A DNA stretch of 64,000 nucleotides from Rhodococcus rhodochrous (GTDB lineage Bacteria > Actinomycetota > Actinomycetes > Mycobacteriales > Mycobacteriaceae), in the NCBI RefSeq assembly GCF_014854695.1, contig NZ_CP027557.1, positions 310,001 through 374,000 on the forward strand, read 5' to 3'. Below the pieces are notes generated by a model. It had not been told where the DNA came from and ran no database searches. It saw nothing but the letters and a program-made list of their open reading frames with translations. Below, in pieces: positions 46,450 to 57,794 of the stretch. The stretch's first letter is position 1. Every line of letters begins with the position of its first letter. Both the position numbers and the translations under genes were made by a program.

Positions 46450-47547
46450 ATGAAAACGCGCAAAGTAGCGCTCACCGCTCTGTCGGTCGTCCTCGCCACG
46501 ACACTCGCGGCGTGCGGTGGCGGAGATTCCGACGGCGTCACCTCCCAGGCCGAGGTCGACACCTCGGAGGGTCTGGTCATCGACGGCGAGACGATCGCCG
46601 ACAAGGAGACCTACGAGGTAGCGAAGTCGCAGACGCTGAGTCTGTACTCGAGCTACCAGGAATCCAACGAGCAGGCCTTCATCGAGGCGTTCACCCGCGA
46701 CACCGGCATCAAGGTCGACCTGATGCGCCTCGTCCCGGCCCGCTTGGCCGAGCGCGTGCTCTCCGAGCAGGGCGCAGGCCGTCTGAACGCCGACGTGATC
46801 CGCACCTCCGACTACGACATCGTCGACAGCTTCACCGACGCCGACGTGTGGAATCCGTACATCGTGCCCGGCACCGAGGAACTCGAGGAGGTCGTGATCC
46901 AGGACGGCAACTTCTCCCGGGTCACGAACGTGGTGCAGACCTTCGGTTACAACACCCGCGCCATCACCGAGGAGGAGGCACCCACCTCGTGGGCCGACCT
47001 GCTCGACGAGAAGTGGCGCGGCAAGATCGGCATCTCGCAGGGTGCGACGGGCGGTTCCAACGTCGCACTCAACTGGTTCGTCGAGGAGAAGCTCGAGGAC
47101 GGCTACTGGGAGAAGCTCGCGGCGCTGCAGCCGACGATCTACGACGGTGCCGGCCAGAAGCTGACGGCCTTCGCCCGCGGTGAGGTGCCGATCGCGACCA
47201 CGGGTTCGGCGTCGGTGAACGTCACCGCCACCGAGGACAAGGCGCCCATCGACTTCGTCGTACCCGAGGAAGGCTTCGTGACCTTCGACTACTACCTGGG
47301 CAGGACCGCCACCGCCGAGAACGCGGAAGCGGCCGAGGTGTTCATGAACTACAACTTCTCGAAGCGCGGCCAGGAGCTGTTCACCGAGCTGGGCGACTAC
47401 AGCGTGCGACCCGACGTCGCACCGCCGACCGCGCTCGGCCGTGAACTCCCGCCGCTCGACTCCGACAAGGTCTGGCGTATGCCGCTGACCGAGGTGGAAC
47501 GTCAGGCCGAGTACTCGCAGCACTGGGCAGAGGCGTTCAACTACTGA
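46450..47547 (+). CDS. lipoprotein substrate-binding protein (FbpA/AfuA family)
   Basis: A 365-residue receptor. Signal peptide 1-21 with lipobox LAAC and lipidated Cys22, then an acidic linker and a periplasmic-binding-protein fold (SLYSSYQESNEQAFIEAF.RDTGIKVDL is the family N-terminal strand). The two adjacent Tyr residues used by FbpA to hold iron are not evident at the C-terminal half (only FDYYLG), so a carboxylate ligand is as plausible as iron. It is the last gene of the decarboxylase-transporter operon and is followed by a terminator. Confidence 0.9.
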   Translation: MKTRKVALTALSVVLATTLAACGGGDSDGVTSQAEVDTSEGLVIDGETIADKETYEVAKSQTLSLYSSYQESNEQAFIEAFTRDTGIKVDLMRLVPARLAERVLSEQGAGRLNADVIRTSDYDIVDSFTDADVWNPYIVPGTEELEEVVIQDGNFSRVTNVVQTFGYNTRAITEEEAPTSWADLLDEKWRGKIGISQGATGGSNVALNWFVEEKLEDGYWEKLAALQPTIYDGAGQKLTAFARGEVPIATTGSASVNVTATEDKAPIDFVVPEEGFVTFDYYLGRTATAENAEAAEVFMNYNFSKRGQELFTELGDYSVRPDVAPPTALGRELPPLDSDKVWRMPLTEVERQAEYSQHWAEAFNY

Positions 47548-47565
47548 TCCGCATCACGACGAGAG

Positions 47566-47605
47566 CGGCCCGAACCGGAGCAATCCGGTTCGGGCCGTTC
47601 CGTTT
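47566..47605 (+). terminator. terminator of the decarboxylase-ABC operon
   Basis: Perfect 14-bp stem (47566-47579, 47584-47597), tetraloop GCAA, then TTCCGTTTC. It lies 18 bp after the receptor stop and can also serve the convergent lysG gene. Confidence 0.92.
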
Positions 47606-47627
47606 CGGAAGGTCGGGTTCGGGGAGA

Positions 47628-48509
47628 TCAATGCAGCACTTCGCGCGCGGTGCGACGGACCGCATCGGTCAGCGCGTCGAGAACGGGAGAGTCCAGCCGC
47701 CACCGCTGCCAGTACAGCGGCACGGCGATCGGGTCGTCCGGGGCCAGGCTCACGAGATCGGTCGTGTCGGCGACCATCGCGTCGGGGAGCATGGCCCAGC
47801 CCAACCCCAGCCGCGCGGCCTCGACGAACTCGAGGGCGCCGGGAACGTAGTTACGCGGCGGATTCAGCCGCCGCCGGGTCCGCTTGCGGACGAAGCGATC
47901 CTGCATGTCGTCCTTGCGGTCGAAGGTGAGCATCGGGGCCTCCCGCAGTTCGGTGGGGGTCATACCCTCGGGGAACCAGCGTTCGGCGAAGTCCACGCTC
48001 GCCATCGCGTGATAGCGCATGGCGCCGAGCTTCTCGGACGTGCAGCCCTGCACGGGTTCGGGGACGGAGGTGACCGCCGCCATGGCGGTGCCGTCGCGCA
48101 ACAGATCCGTGGAGTGGAACTCGTCTTCGCGGTGCAGTTCGAACAGGGCTCGGTAGCGCACGGGCATCCGGGCCAGGGCGCGCAGCATCCAGGTGGACAT
48201 CGAGTCGGCGTTGACGACGAGCGGAATCGTGGCGTAACTCCCGGTGTCGGCGCCGAGACCGAGTTCCTCGGAGGCGTCCTGCTCCAGCCGCGCGACCTGC
48301 CGGGCAAGTCGCATCACCACTTCGCCGGCCGCGGTCGCGCTGACGGGCCTGGTCCGTCGCAGCAGTACCTGACCGACGTGTTGTTCGAGCGACTTGATGC
48401 GTTGGCTCACCGCGGACGGTGTGACGCGAAGAACAGCCGCCGCACCCTCGAAAGTGCCCTCGTCCAATACCGTTGTAAAAGTGCGAAGTTGAGCGAAGTC
48501 CAGGTCCAC
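47628..48509 (-). CDS. lysG: LysG/ArgP-type LysR regulator
   Basis: A 293-residue LTTR of the ArgP/LysG branch: MDLDFAQLRTFTTVLDEGTFEGAAAVLRVTPSAVSQRIKSLEQHVGQVLL is the diagnostic N-terminal helix-turn-helix. In Corynebacterium LysG activates the divergent lysE exporter gene when Lys, Arg or His accumulate. Here it is divergent from a LysE-family exporter with 72 bp between, the same arrangement, so the function is well supported. The effector amino acid is inferred. Confidence 0.9.
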   Translation of the reverse strand: MDLDFAQLRTFTTVLDEGTFEGAAAVLRVTPSAVSQRIKSLEQHVGQVLLRRTRPVSATAAGEVVMRLARQVARLEQDASEELGLGADTGSYATIPLVVNADSMSTWMLRALARMPVRYRALFELHREDEFHSTDLLRDGTAMAAVTSVPEPVQGCTSEKLGAMRYHAMASVDFAERWFPEGMTPTELREAPMLTFDRKDDMQDRFVRKRTRRRLNPPRNYVPGALEFVEAARLGLGWAMLPDAMVADTTDLVSLAPDDPIAVPLYWQRWRLDSPVLDALTDAVRRTAREVLH

Positions 48510-48581
48510 ATTAAGAAACTCTAATGCAGGTACAGCACAATCAACTGTTCTTATCTCGGCAGGATTCCTAGCGTCGATGCC

Positions 48582-49184
48582 ATGTCACTCGTCGTTGCCG
48601 GATTCGTCACAGGTCTGTCCCTCATCGTCGCCATCGGTGCGCAGAACGCCTTCGTCCTGCGCATGGCGATCGCGCGACGATTCGTGCTGCCTGTGATCGC
48701 GATCTGCGTGATCTCCGACGCCGTGCTCATCACCGCGGGCATCGCCGGGATCGCGACGATCCTCGACCACGCTCCCGGCGCGATCGACGTGATCCGTTGG
48801 GCGGGTGCCGCTTTCCTCATCTGCTACGGACTCTTCGCGGCACGTCGCGCGCTGAAGCCGTCGGCACTGTCCGCCGCCCCGGGCGGTGCCGTCACCATCG
48901 GCGCGGCCCTGCTGACCTGCCTGGCGCTGACCTGGCTCAACCCGCACACCTATCTCGACACCGTGCTCATGCTCGGTTCGGTGGCCAACCATTACGGCAA
49001 CCCCGGCCGGTGGTGGTTCGGTGCCGGGGCGATCACCGCGAGCGTCGTGTGGTTCGCCGCCCTCGGGTACGGCGCCCGTTATCTGCGTGCCTGGTTCGCC
49101 AAGCCGTCCTCGTGGCGCATCCTCGACGGCGGCGTCGCGGTCCTGATGCTCGGCCTCGGTGCCGGGCTCGTCGCCTCGGCCTGA
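48582..49184 (+). CDS. lysE: LysE-family basic amino acid exporter
   Basis: A 200-residue, about six-helix exporter. The start MSLVVAGFVTGLSLIVAIGAQNAFVLRMAI with the GAQNAFVLR motif is the family signature, and CLALTWLNPHTYLDTVLMLG in the second half is equally typical. It exports L-lysine/L-arginine with proton exchange in C. glutamicum; ArgO (YggA) is the E. coli equivalent. Regulated by the divergent lysG product. The gene ends 5 bp before the end of the convergent CDF gene. Confidence 0.92.
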   Translation: MSLVVAGFVTGLSLIVAIGAQNAFVLRMAIARRFVLPVIAICVISDAVLITAGIAGIATILDHAPGAIDVIRWAGAAFLICYGLFAARRALKPSALSAAPGGAVTIGAALLTCLALTWLNPHTYLDTVLMLGSVANHYGNPGRWWFGAGAITASVVWFAALGYGARYLRAWFAKPSSWRILDGGVAVLMLGLGAGLVASA

Positions 49185-49189
49185 TCACC

Positions 49190-50089
49190 TCACCTGCGTC
49201 CCGTGGGGGCGCGGTCGGGCTCGAGATGGCTGAACACCACGACGCCGGGCAGTGCCTCGCCGAGATCGGCCTCGATGCGGTCGAGCAGGTCGTGGCCGGC
49301 GCGCACCGTCCAGTCGCCCGGCACCCGCACGACGAGGTAGACGAAGCGCTGCCGTCCCGACTCGCGGGTGCGCGGCGGCAGGATCGTCACCACCCCCGGT
49401 TCCCGATAGCGGTCGAGGACGGCGTTCACCGCCGTCACGTCCTCCGGGGGAAGAACCGCGTCGAGCATGCCGACGACCGCCTGCCGCACGAGCCCGAAGC
49501 CGATCCGCAGGATGTTCAGGGCGACGAGGATCGCCACGATCGGGTCGAGCACGTCCCACCCGGACAGCGCGACCAGCGCGACGCCGACGAGCACGCCCGC
49601 CGACGTCCACACGTCCGTCAGCAGGTGTTTCCCGTCGGCGACCAGCGTGATCGATCGATGTGCGCGGCCTTGCCGGATGAGCAGCAGACCGACCACGAGA
49701 TTGAGCGCCGACGATCCGGCCGACAGGACGAGACCGAGTCCGACCTCGGTCACCGGCTGCGGGGAGATCAGGCGCTCGACCGAGGTCCACAGGATCACCG
49801 TCGCGGCGGCGAAGACCATGGTGCCCTCGACCGCGGCGGAGAGGTACTCGGCCTTCCCGTGCCCGAAATCGTGGTTCGCGTCGGCCGGCTTCGCGGCGAG
49901 ACGTAGCGCCGCGAGACCGACGACCGCCGCGACGAGGTTGACCCCGGATTCGAGCGCGTCCGACAACAGACCCACCGATCCGGTGATCCACGCCGCCGAT
50001 GCCTTCAGCAGCATCGTCGCGAGCGCGGTCGCCACCGACAGCAGCATGAACCGCATCAACAGGCGGTGCTGCTGCGCAGAGGGCGCCAC
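49190..50089 (-). CDS. cation diffusion facilitator (Zn/Fe/Mn exporter)
   Basis: A 299-residue CDF protein: six membrane helices and a C-terminal ferredoxin-like metal domain. Metal site residues are SDALESGVN in helix 2 (Asp and Glu/Asn rather than the HxxxD of typical zinc exporters) and DGKHLLTDVWTSAG in helix 5 (KHLLTD, i.e. H...D). HDFGHGKAE is the loop motif. The helix 2 site suggests iron or manganese specificity, but this is inference. It lies 3 bp after the PPOX-family gene, in one operon. Confidence 0.88.
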   Translation of the reverse strand: MAPSAQQHRLLMRFMLLSVATALATMLLKASAAWITGSVGLLSDALESGVNLVAAVVGLAALRLAAKPADANHDFGHGKAEYLSAAVEGTMVFAAATVILWTSVERLISPQPVTEVGLGLVLSAGSSALNLVVGLLLIRQGRAHRSITLVADGKHLLTDVWTSAGVLVGVALVALSGWDVLDPIVAILVALNILRIGFGLVRQAVVGMLDAVLPPEDVTAVNAVLDRYREPGVVTILPPRTRESGRQRFVYLVVRVPGDWTVRAGHDLLDRIEADLGEALPGVVVFSHLEPDRAPTGRR

Positions 50090-50092
50090 CGT

Positions 50093-50512
50093 TCAGCGCT
50101 TGACGAGCGTGAGCTGCATCCCGGTGAGGTCGGTGGCCGTCAGCGCGACGTAGTCGTATTTCGGGGTGGGAACCCACGGCGACAGTCCGAGGGCGTCGAT
50201 CCGCGCCGCGTCGTCGAAGCTCCGCAGGATCCGGGCGTGTCCGTGCAGCACGACGCTCCACGCGGAGTCCTCGCGGATCTCGTCCACCTCGAAGGCCACC
50301 TGAGGGTGCACCGCCAGTTCGGAGAGCTTGCTGCCCTCACCGCTGCGGAAGTACACCGTGCGATCGTCGGTGACGTAGTTGACGGGATAGATCTCCGGTC
50401 GCCCGCCGACGACGGTGACGAGGCGGCCCACCTTGCCCGTCGCGAGCAGGTCCCAGCACTGGTCCTCGTCGAGTTGGACGACAGGATCGTCGGTGTTCGG
50501 GTTGTCGCTCAT
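50093..50512 (-). CDS. PPOX-class flavin/F420-fold protein
   Basis: A 139-residue split beta-barrel protein of the pyridoxamine 5'-phosphate oxidase-like superfamily. Pattern: CWDLLATGKVGRLVTVVGGRPEIYPVNYVTDDRTVYFRSGEGSKLSEL...VAFEVDEI, common among small mycobacterial and rhodococcal proteins, some of which bind FMN, F420 or haem. A SD GGAGG supports the ATG at 50512 rather than the GTG 9 bases upstream. Co-transcribed with the CDF exporter. Function unknown. Confidence 0.85.
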   Translation of the reverse strand: MSDNPNTDDPVVQLDEDQCWDLLATGKVGRLVTVVGGRPEIYPVNYVTDDRTVYFRSGEGSKLSELAVHPQVAFEVDEIREDSAWSVVLHGHARILRSFDDAARIDALGLSPWVPTPKYDYVALTATDLTGMQLTLVKR

Positions 50513-50660
50513 CGCGTTCACTCCTCCGGTTCCGCTGCCGTATCCAGCACATCACGAACCGGCTTCCGGCGCAGTGGAACGCTCCGCCGGTTACGGTGAA
50601 ACCGGCCGTCAGGACCGTGTTCGCCCGATCCGCCGAGAGCAGCCCGAACGAGGAGTGCCG

Positions 50661-53402
50661 ATGTCCGCACAAGCTCCCGCGACCACCTCGAGTTGGCACA
50701 CCCGCGCCGCGACCGACGTCGCCGAGGCGTTCGAGGTCGATCCGCAACGAGGGTTGAGTGCGGACGAGGTCGAACGACGGCGTGGCGAGTACGGCCCGAA
50801 CCTGCTCGACGAGGCGAAGAAGGTACCGACCTGGCGGCGCGTGCTCTCGCTGCTGGCCGACAGGATGACCCTCGTTCTGGTCGTGGCGGCGGTGGTCAGC
50901 GCCACCGTCTCCCGCGAGTGGGAGACCCCCGTCGTCATCTTCGCGGTGATCGCGCTCAACACCGTGCTGAACTACGTGCAGGAATCCCGGGCCGAGAGCA
51001 GCCTCGCCGCGTTGAAGAAGATGTCGGTGTCGACCAGCCGGGTGCTGCGCGACGGCAGGGGGACGGAGGTGCCCCGCGCCGAACTCGTCCCCGGAGACGT
51101 GGTGCTCCTCGAGGCCGGCGACACCGTCCCGGCCGACGGCCGACTCGTCACCGCCGTCCGGCTGCAGGTCGCGGAGGCCGCCCTCACCGGTGAATCCCAG
51201 CCCGTCGACAAACAGGCCGACGTCGTCGACGATCCCGACGCGCCGCTCGGCGACCGCACCGACATGCTGTTCATGAACACCGAGGTCACACGCGGACGTG
51301 CCGCGATGATCGTCACCGGCACGGGCATGCGTACCGAAATGGGTGCCATCGCAACCCTTCTCGGATCGGCCGGTGGCGAACAGACGCCGCTGCAACGGCG
51401 CATCGGCCAACTCGCCCAGACCCTGACGATCGTCGCGATCGTGACGGTGGCGCTGGTGTTCGTCCTCGGTCTGCTGCGGGGACAGACCTGGTCGGATCTC
51501 CTCGTCACCGCGGTGTCGCTGGCGGTCGCGACGATCCCCGAAGGGCTCACGGCCGTCGTCGCCTTCACCCTCGCGATGGGAGCCTCACGTCTCGCGGCCC
51601 GCGGTGCGATCGTCAAACGACTCGCCGCGGTCGAGACGCTCGGCAGCACCACCCACATCTGCACCGACAAGACCGGCACCCTCACCCTCAACGAGATGAC
51701 GGTGCAGCGACTGCTCGTCGCGGGTCGTGCCTTCCGCGTCACCGGCACCGGGTACGGAACCGACGGCAAGATCCTCGTCGGTGACGGTCTGCCCGCACCG
51801 GACTTCACGGACGCACTGCTCGGGATGGGACTGTGCAACGACGCGACCGTGCGCAACGGAGTGCTGGTCGGCGATCCCACCGAGGGTGCCCTCGTGGTGC
51901 TCGCCGAGAAGGGCGGCATCGACGTCGAGGGTGCGCGGGCCGCGCTGAACCGCATCTCGGAGGTGCCGTTCGACTCGGACTACAAGTACATGGCCACCTT
52001 CCACACCCTGCCGAACGGCGGATACCGCTGTTTCGTGAAGGGCGCGCCGGGTGTGCTCCTCGACCGTGCCACCTCGATCGCCGGCCCCGACGGCCCGATT
52101 CCGCTCGACGACGACGGTCGCGCGAGGATCCAGCGGGCCGTGGAGGCGCTCGCGTCGGAAGGTCTGCGAACCCTCATGATCGCCGGTCGCGACCTCGATG
52201 CCGTTCCCCGCGGCGACACCGATGCTCTGCAGGAGAAGGTGGCCGACCTGACGATCCACGCGATCGTCGGCATCGTCGACCCGCCGCGGACCGAAGCCGA
52301 GGATGCGATCGCCGTCGCCCACGAGGCGGGCATCTCGGTGCACATGATCACCGGCGACCATCTGGTGACGGCTTCCGCGATCGCCGAGGAACTCGGAATT
52401 CGCGGGTCGGCTGCCTCCGGTTCAGATCTCGACAAACTCACCGACGACGAACTGCGCCGGAGGGCAAAGGAATTCGGCGTCCTCGCCCGCGTGGCGCCCG
52501 AACACAAGATCAGGTTCGTCGAAGCGCTGCAGGCCGACGGGCAGATCGTCGCGATGACGGGCGACGGCGTCAACGACGCTCCCGCGCTCGAACAATCCGA
52601 CATCGGTGTGGCCATGGGGATCACGGGAACCGACGTCTCCAAGGGCGCCGCGGACATGATCCTCACCGACGACAACTTCGCGACCATCGTCGCCGCCGTG
52701 GCCGAGGGACGCGGAATCTACGACAACATCGTCAAATTCGTGAAGTTCCAGCTCACCACGGCGTGGGGCTTCGTCCTCATCTTCCTGACGGCCGGTGTGC
52801 TCGGACTCGCGGGTGGCGCGCCCTTCAGCGCACTGCAGATCCTGTGGGTGAACATCATCATGGACGGACCGCCGGCGCTCGCACTCGGTGTCGACCCGAC
52901 CGCCCCCGACGCGATGAGGCGACGACCGCGGCCCGCGAACGAGGCCCTGCTCGAACGCGCCCGGGTCCAGCGCATCCTCGGCCTCGGCATCGTGATGACG
53001 GTAGGCACGATCGCAGTCCTGCACTTCGGACCGGAACTGTTCCCCGACAGCGCATCCGACCCGTTGTTCGCCACCACCCTCGCGTTCACGACGTTCGTCT
53101 TCTACCAGGTGTTCAACCTGTTCAACGTGCGCTCGGATCTCGGATCGGTGTTCTCGGCGCAGACGTTCACCAACCACACCATCTGGATCGCGATCGGCGC
53201 CGTCGTCGTCCTGCAGATCTGCGTCGTGCAACTCGGCGCCCTGCAGGGATTCATGGACACCACCTCCCTCACCTCCGAGCAGTGGCTGCTCGCGGTCGCA
53301 GTCGGCTCGTCCGTGCTGTGGGTGGACGAGATCGGCAAGTTCGTCGCCAGGAGGATCGAGGCGCGCAGGGCCGAGCGGGCGGATACGACCTTCCTCACCT
53401 GA
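50661..53402 (+). CDS. P-type (type II, Ca2+-like) cation ATPase
   Basis: A 913-residue P2-type ATPase, 10 membrane helices. Actuator TGES, phosphorylation motif DKTGT with Asp336, nucleotide domain KGAPGVLL, hinge MTGDGVNDAPAL. Helix 4 has IPEGL (IPEGLTAVV) and helix 6 has NIIMDGPPALALGVDP with Asn and Asp at the SERCA/PMR1 site positions, so Ca2+ or Mn2+ efflux is likely. An N-terminal cation-ATPase domain (residues about 10-80) is present. The ATG follows AGGAGTGCCG. It is divergent from the PPOX-CDF operon, so metal homeostasis is shared by both directions. Confidence 0.92.
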   Translation: MSAQAPATTSSWHTRAATDVAEAFEVDPQRGLSADEVERRRGEYGPNLLDEAKKVPTWRRVLSLLADRMTLVLVVAAVVSATVSREWETPVVIFAVIALNTVLNYVQESRAESSLAALKKMSVSTSRVLRDGRGTEVPRAELVPGDVVLLEAGDTVPADGRLVTAVRLQVAEAALTGESQPVDKQADVVDDPDAPLGDRTDMLFMNTEVTRGRAAMIVTGTGMRTEMGAIATLLGSAGGEQTPLQRRIGQLAQTLTIVAIVTVALVFVLGLLRGQTWSDLLVTAVSLAVATIPEGLTAVVAFTLAMGASRLAARGAIVKRLAAVETLGSTTHICTDKTGTLTLNEMTVQRLLVAGRAFRVTGTGYGTDGKILVGDGLPAPDFTDALLGMGLCNDATVRNGVLVGDPTEGALVVLAEKGGIDVEGARAALNRISEVPFDSDYKYMATFHTLPNGGYRCFVKGAPGVLLDRATSIAGPDGPIPLDDDGRARIQRAVEALASEGLRTLMIAGRDLDAVPRGDTDALQEKVADLTIHAIVGIVDPPRTEAEDAIAVAHEAGISVHMITGDHLVTASAIAEELGIRGSAASGSDLDKLTDDELRRRAKEFGVLARVAPEHKIRFVEALQADGQIVAMTGDGVNDAPALEQSDIGVAMGITGTDVSKGAADMILTDDNFATIVAAVAEGRGIYDNIVKFVKFQLTTAWGFVLIFLTAGVLGLAGGAPFSALQILWVNIIMDGPPALALGVDPTAPDAMRRRPRPANEALLERARVQRILGLGIVMTVGTIAVLHFGPELFPDSASDPLFATTLAFTTFVFYQVFNLFNVRSDLGSVFSAQTFTNHTIWIAIGAVVVLQICVVQLGALQGFMDTTSLTSEQWLLAVAVGSSVLWVDEIGKFVARRIEARRAERADTTFLT

Positions 53403-53563
53403 CGATCGGGAGATGGCGGAACTCACGTCACCGCGGGGAGAAGTGCGAGGCCGGACTGCCCCAGAATGGAGGCTGCCCCGCGTTGCTCCCCCGAGCGCGC
53501 CCGCGTCCCGGCCCCACGACCTCCGGCTCCGGGACCCTCGACAGATCGAAGGTTTCCTCACCG

Positions 53564-56090
<2,527 letters not shown>

Positions 56091-56094
<4 letters not shown>

Positions 56095-56822
56095 GCGTAG
56101 GAGGGTTCGCGCTTCTTGACGTACGCGATCACGCGGTACGTCACCGGGAGCACGACGATCTCGACCAGCGTCTTCCACAGGAACCCGACGATCACGAAGT
56201 TGACGAAGTCGGCCCAGGTCGTGATGCCGATGGCCCCTGCGGCGATCGAGCAGAAGATGAGGGTGTCGGCGAACTCGCCGACGACGGTCGACCCGATCAG
56301 CCGCGCCCACAGGTGCTTCTCCCGGGTGCGTTCCTTGATGCGGACGAGCACGTACGAGTTGAGCAGCTGCCCGACCGCGTACCCGGCGAGCCCGGCGATG
56401 AGCATCCGGGGCACCACGCCGAGCACGTTCTCGAAGGACTCCTGACCGGCGTAGAAGTCGGCCGGAGGTAGCTGCTGCGTGATCCAGAAGCACAGCGCGG
56501 ACAGCGCGACCGCCCCGAAGCCGTAGAAGACGGCGCGGCGGGTGGCCGCGAAGCCGTACACCTCGCTGAGCACGTCGCCGAGGATGTAGGCGAGGGGGAA
56601 CAGGAAGAACCCGCCGTCGGTGATGATCGGCAGGATCTGCAGCGGACCGGCGGTGAGTTCGGAGCCGGTGAAGAACGCGATGCCCTTCGTCGCGGAGATG
56701 TTGGAGATCATCAGTACCGCGGTGAACAGCACGACGATCCCCGTGTACGGGCTGCGGCCCACGCGCGCGAAGGCGGCGTGGTCGAAGAGGGCGGGGGAGG
56801 TGTTCGATCCGTGCTCGGTCAC
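56091..56822 (-). CDS. yhhQ: queuosine precursor transporter (YhhQ/VUT family)
   Basis: A 243-residue membrane protein with about six to seven helices, of the VUT/YhhQ family that imports preQ0/preQ1 or queuine. Markers: ISNISATKGIAFFTG in helix 1, FFLFPLAYILGDVLSEVYGFAATRRAVFYG, and GSTVVGEFADTLIFCSIAAG near the fourth helix, with DTLIF typical. It faces tgt, so the pair imports and inserts the base. The start is GTG at 56822; a TTG 12 bases upstream is an alternative. Confidence 0.93.
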
Positions 56823-56904
56823 CCGGACATCCAAGCATCACCATGGGGCGATCACGAAGTTGCGGACGGTCTGTACGTGCGCGAACACCCCATATGCGAC
56901 GAAC

Positions 56905-56932
56905 GGGCCCCGTCCTGACGAGGACGGGACCC
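56905..56932. terminator. probable terminator of the RDD gene
   Basis: 11-bp arms with one mismatch (56905-56915, 56922-56932) and a 6-base loop, 16 bp beyond the RDD stop on the minus strand. GC-rich, no U-run. Confidence 0.7.
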
Positions 56933-56947
56933 GGAACGCGCGGGAGA

Positions 56948-57685
56948 TCAGGACTTGCGTACCCGGGTGCCGCCGGCGAACTTGTCGTGGAAGCCCTGTT
57001 TGTCGCCGTCCTGCTCGATGGTGACCGCGATACCGATGTATGCGGCGAGCGACAGCAGACCGGCGAGGAAGCCCAGCAGCGGGATGCCGGTGAGGATCTG
57101 CAGCGCGACGAAGGCATTGCGCTTGGCGGCCTGCTCGAGGGTGGGGTTGCCACCGGCGGGACCGACGACCGACAGGCCGAGGAGCTTCTTGCCGACGGTC
57201 GCGCCCCGAGCGGACTCCATGTACGTCCAGTAGCCGAAGGCGACGACACCGCTGACGACCGTCATGAAGAAGTTCACGAAGCCGCTTCCGCCGCTCGCGA
57301 GGAGCATGATCGCGGTCAGGATCCCCATGGGGATGCCGACGATGAGACCGTCGATGATGCGGGCGCCGAGACGCGGGAGCAGCTCCCCCGGGGTGCCGGT
57401 GCCGAAGTTCGGATCCGGACCGGGGAATCCCGGGCCTCCGAACCCATTGCCCTGCGGTGCACCGTACTGAGGTGCACCGTACTGGGGAGCGCCGTTCTGC
57501 GGTGTTCCGTACTGCGGCGTTCCGTACTGGGGAGCGCCGTACTGAGGGCCACCGTTCTGGGGAGCGCCGTACTGAGGGAACTGCTGGGTGTAGTCGGGCG
57601 GGGTGGCACCGTACGAGGGGGCGCCGGGATGACCGCCCGTCGCCCGAGGATCCTGCTGAGGGGGTGGATAGCCACCAGTGGTCAC
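56948..57685 (-). CDS. RDD-family membrane protein with Pro/Gln/Tyr repeat tail
   Basis: A 245-residue protein. The first 95 residues are a disordered, cytosolic-type tail built on PQYGAPQ / PQYGTPQ units (about seven). From residue about 100, an RDD domain: LGARIIDGLIVG (Arg..Asp), two more helices, and the ATVGKKLLGLSVVGP motif that follows the RDD signature; three to four helices in all. RDD proteins include Na+/H+ antiporter-like and uncharacterised types. The N-terminus MTTGGYPPPQQDPRATGGH shares MTTGGY with the unrelated membrane protein encoded 110 bp upstream. Confidence 0.9.
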   Translation of the reverse strand: MTTGGYPPPQQDPRATGGHPGAPSYGATPPDYTQQFPQYGAPQNGGPQYGAPQYGTPQYGTPQNGAPQYGAPQYGAPQGNGFGGPGFPGPDPNFGTGTPGELLPRLGARIIDGLIVGIPMGILTAIMLLASGGSGFVNFFMTVVSGVVAFGYWTYMESARGATVGKKLLGLSVVGPAGGNPTLEQAAKRNAFVALQILTGIPLLGFLAGLLSLAAYIGIAVTIEQDGDKQGFHDKFAGGTRVRKS

Positions 57686-57716
57686 TTATGTCTCCCTTGT
57701 CGCGATCGGCATGGCA

Positions 57717-57747
57717 ACGCGCCACGGTACAGCGTGCCGTGGCGCGT
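57717..57747. terminator. inverted repeat between the two proline-rich genes
   Basis: Perfect 11-bp arms (57717-57727 ACGCGCCACGG; 57737-57747 complement) with a 9-base loop, between the stop of the upstream gene and the start of the RDD gene. It may be a terminator of the first or an operator for the second. Confidence 0.5.
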
Positions 57748-57794
57748 CGGTAGATGCCTCCGGATGCGACGGGAGGGTCCCCGCCGGGGTTGTG

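Noticed and set aside
46450-47547. Calling the receptor a ferric-iron binding protein.
   Set aside because: Family membership alone is insufficient; the typical Tyr pair was not found and the operon context is catabolic.
50093-50512. Pyridoxamine 5'-phosphate oxidase (pdxH).
   Set aside because: Too short and lacking the C-terminal motif of PdxH; only the fold family is supported.
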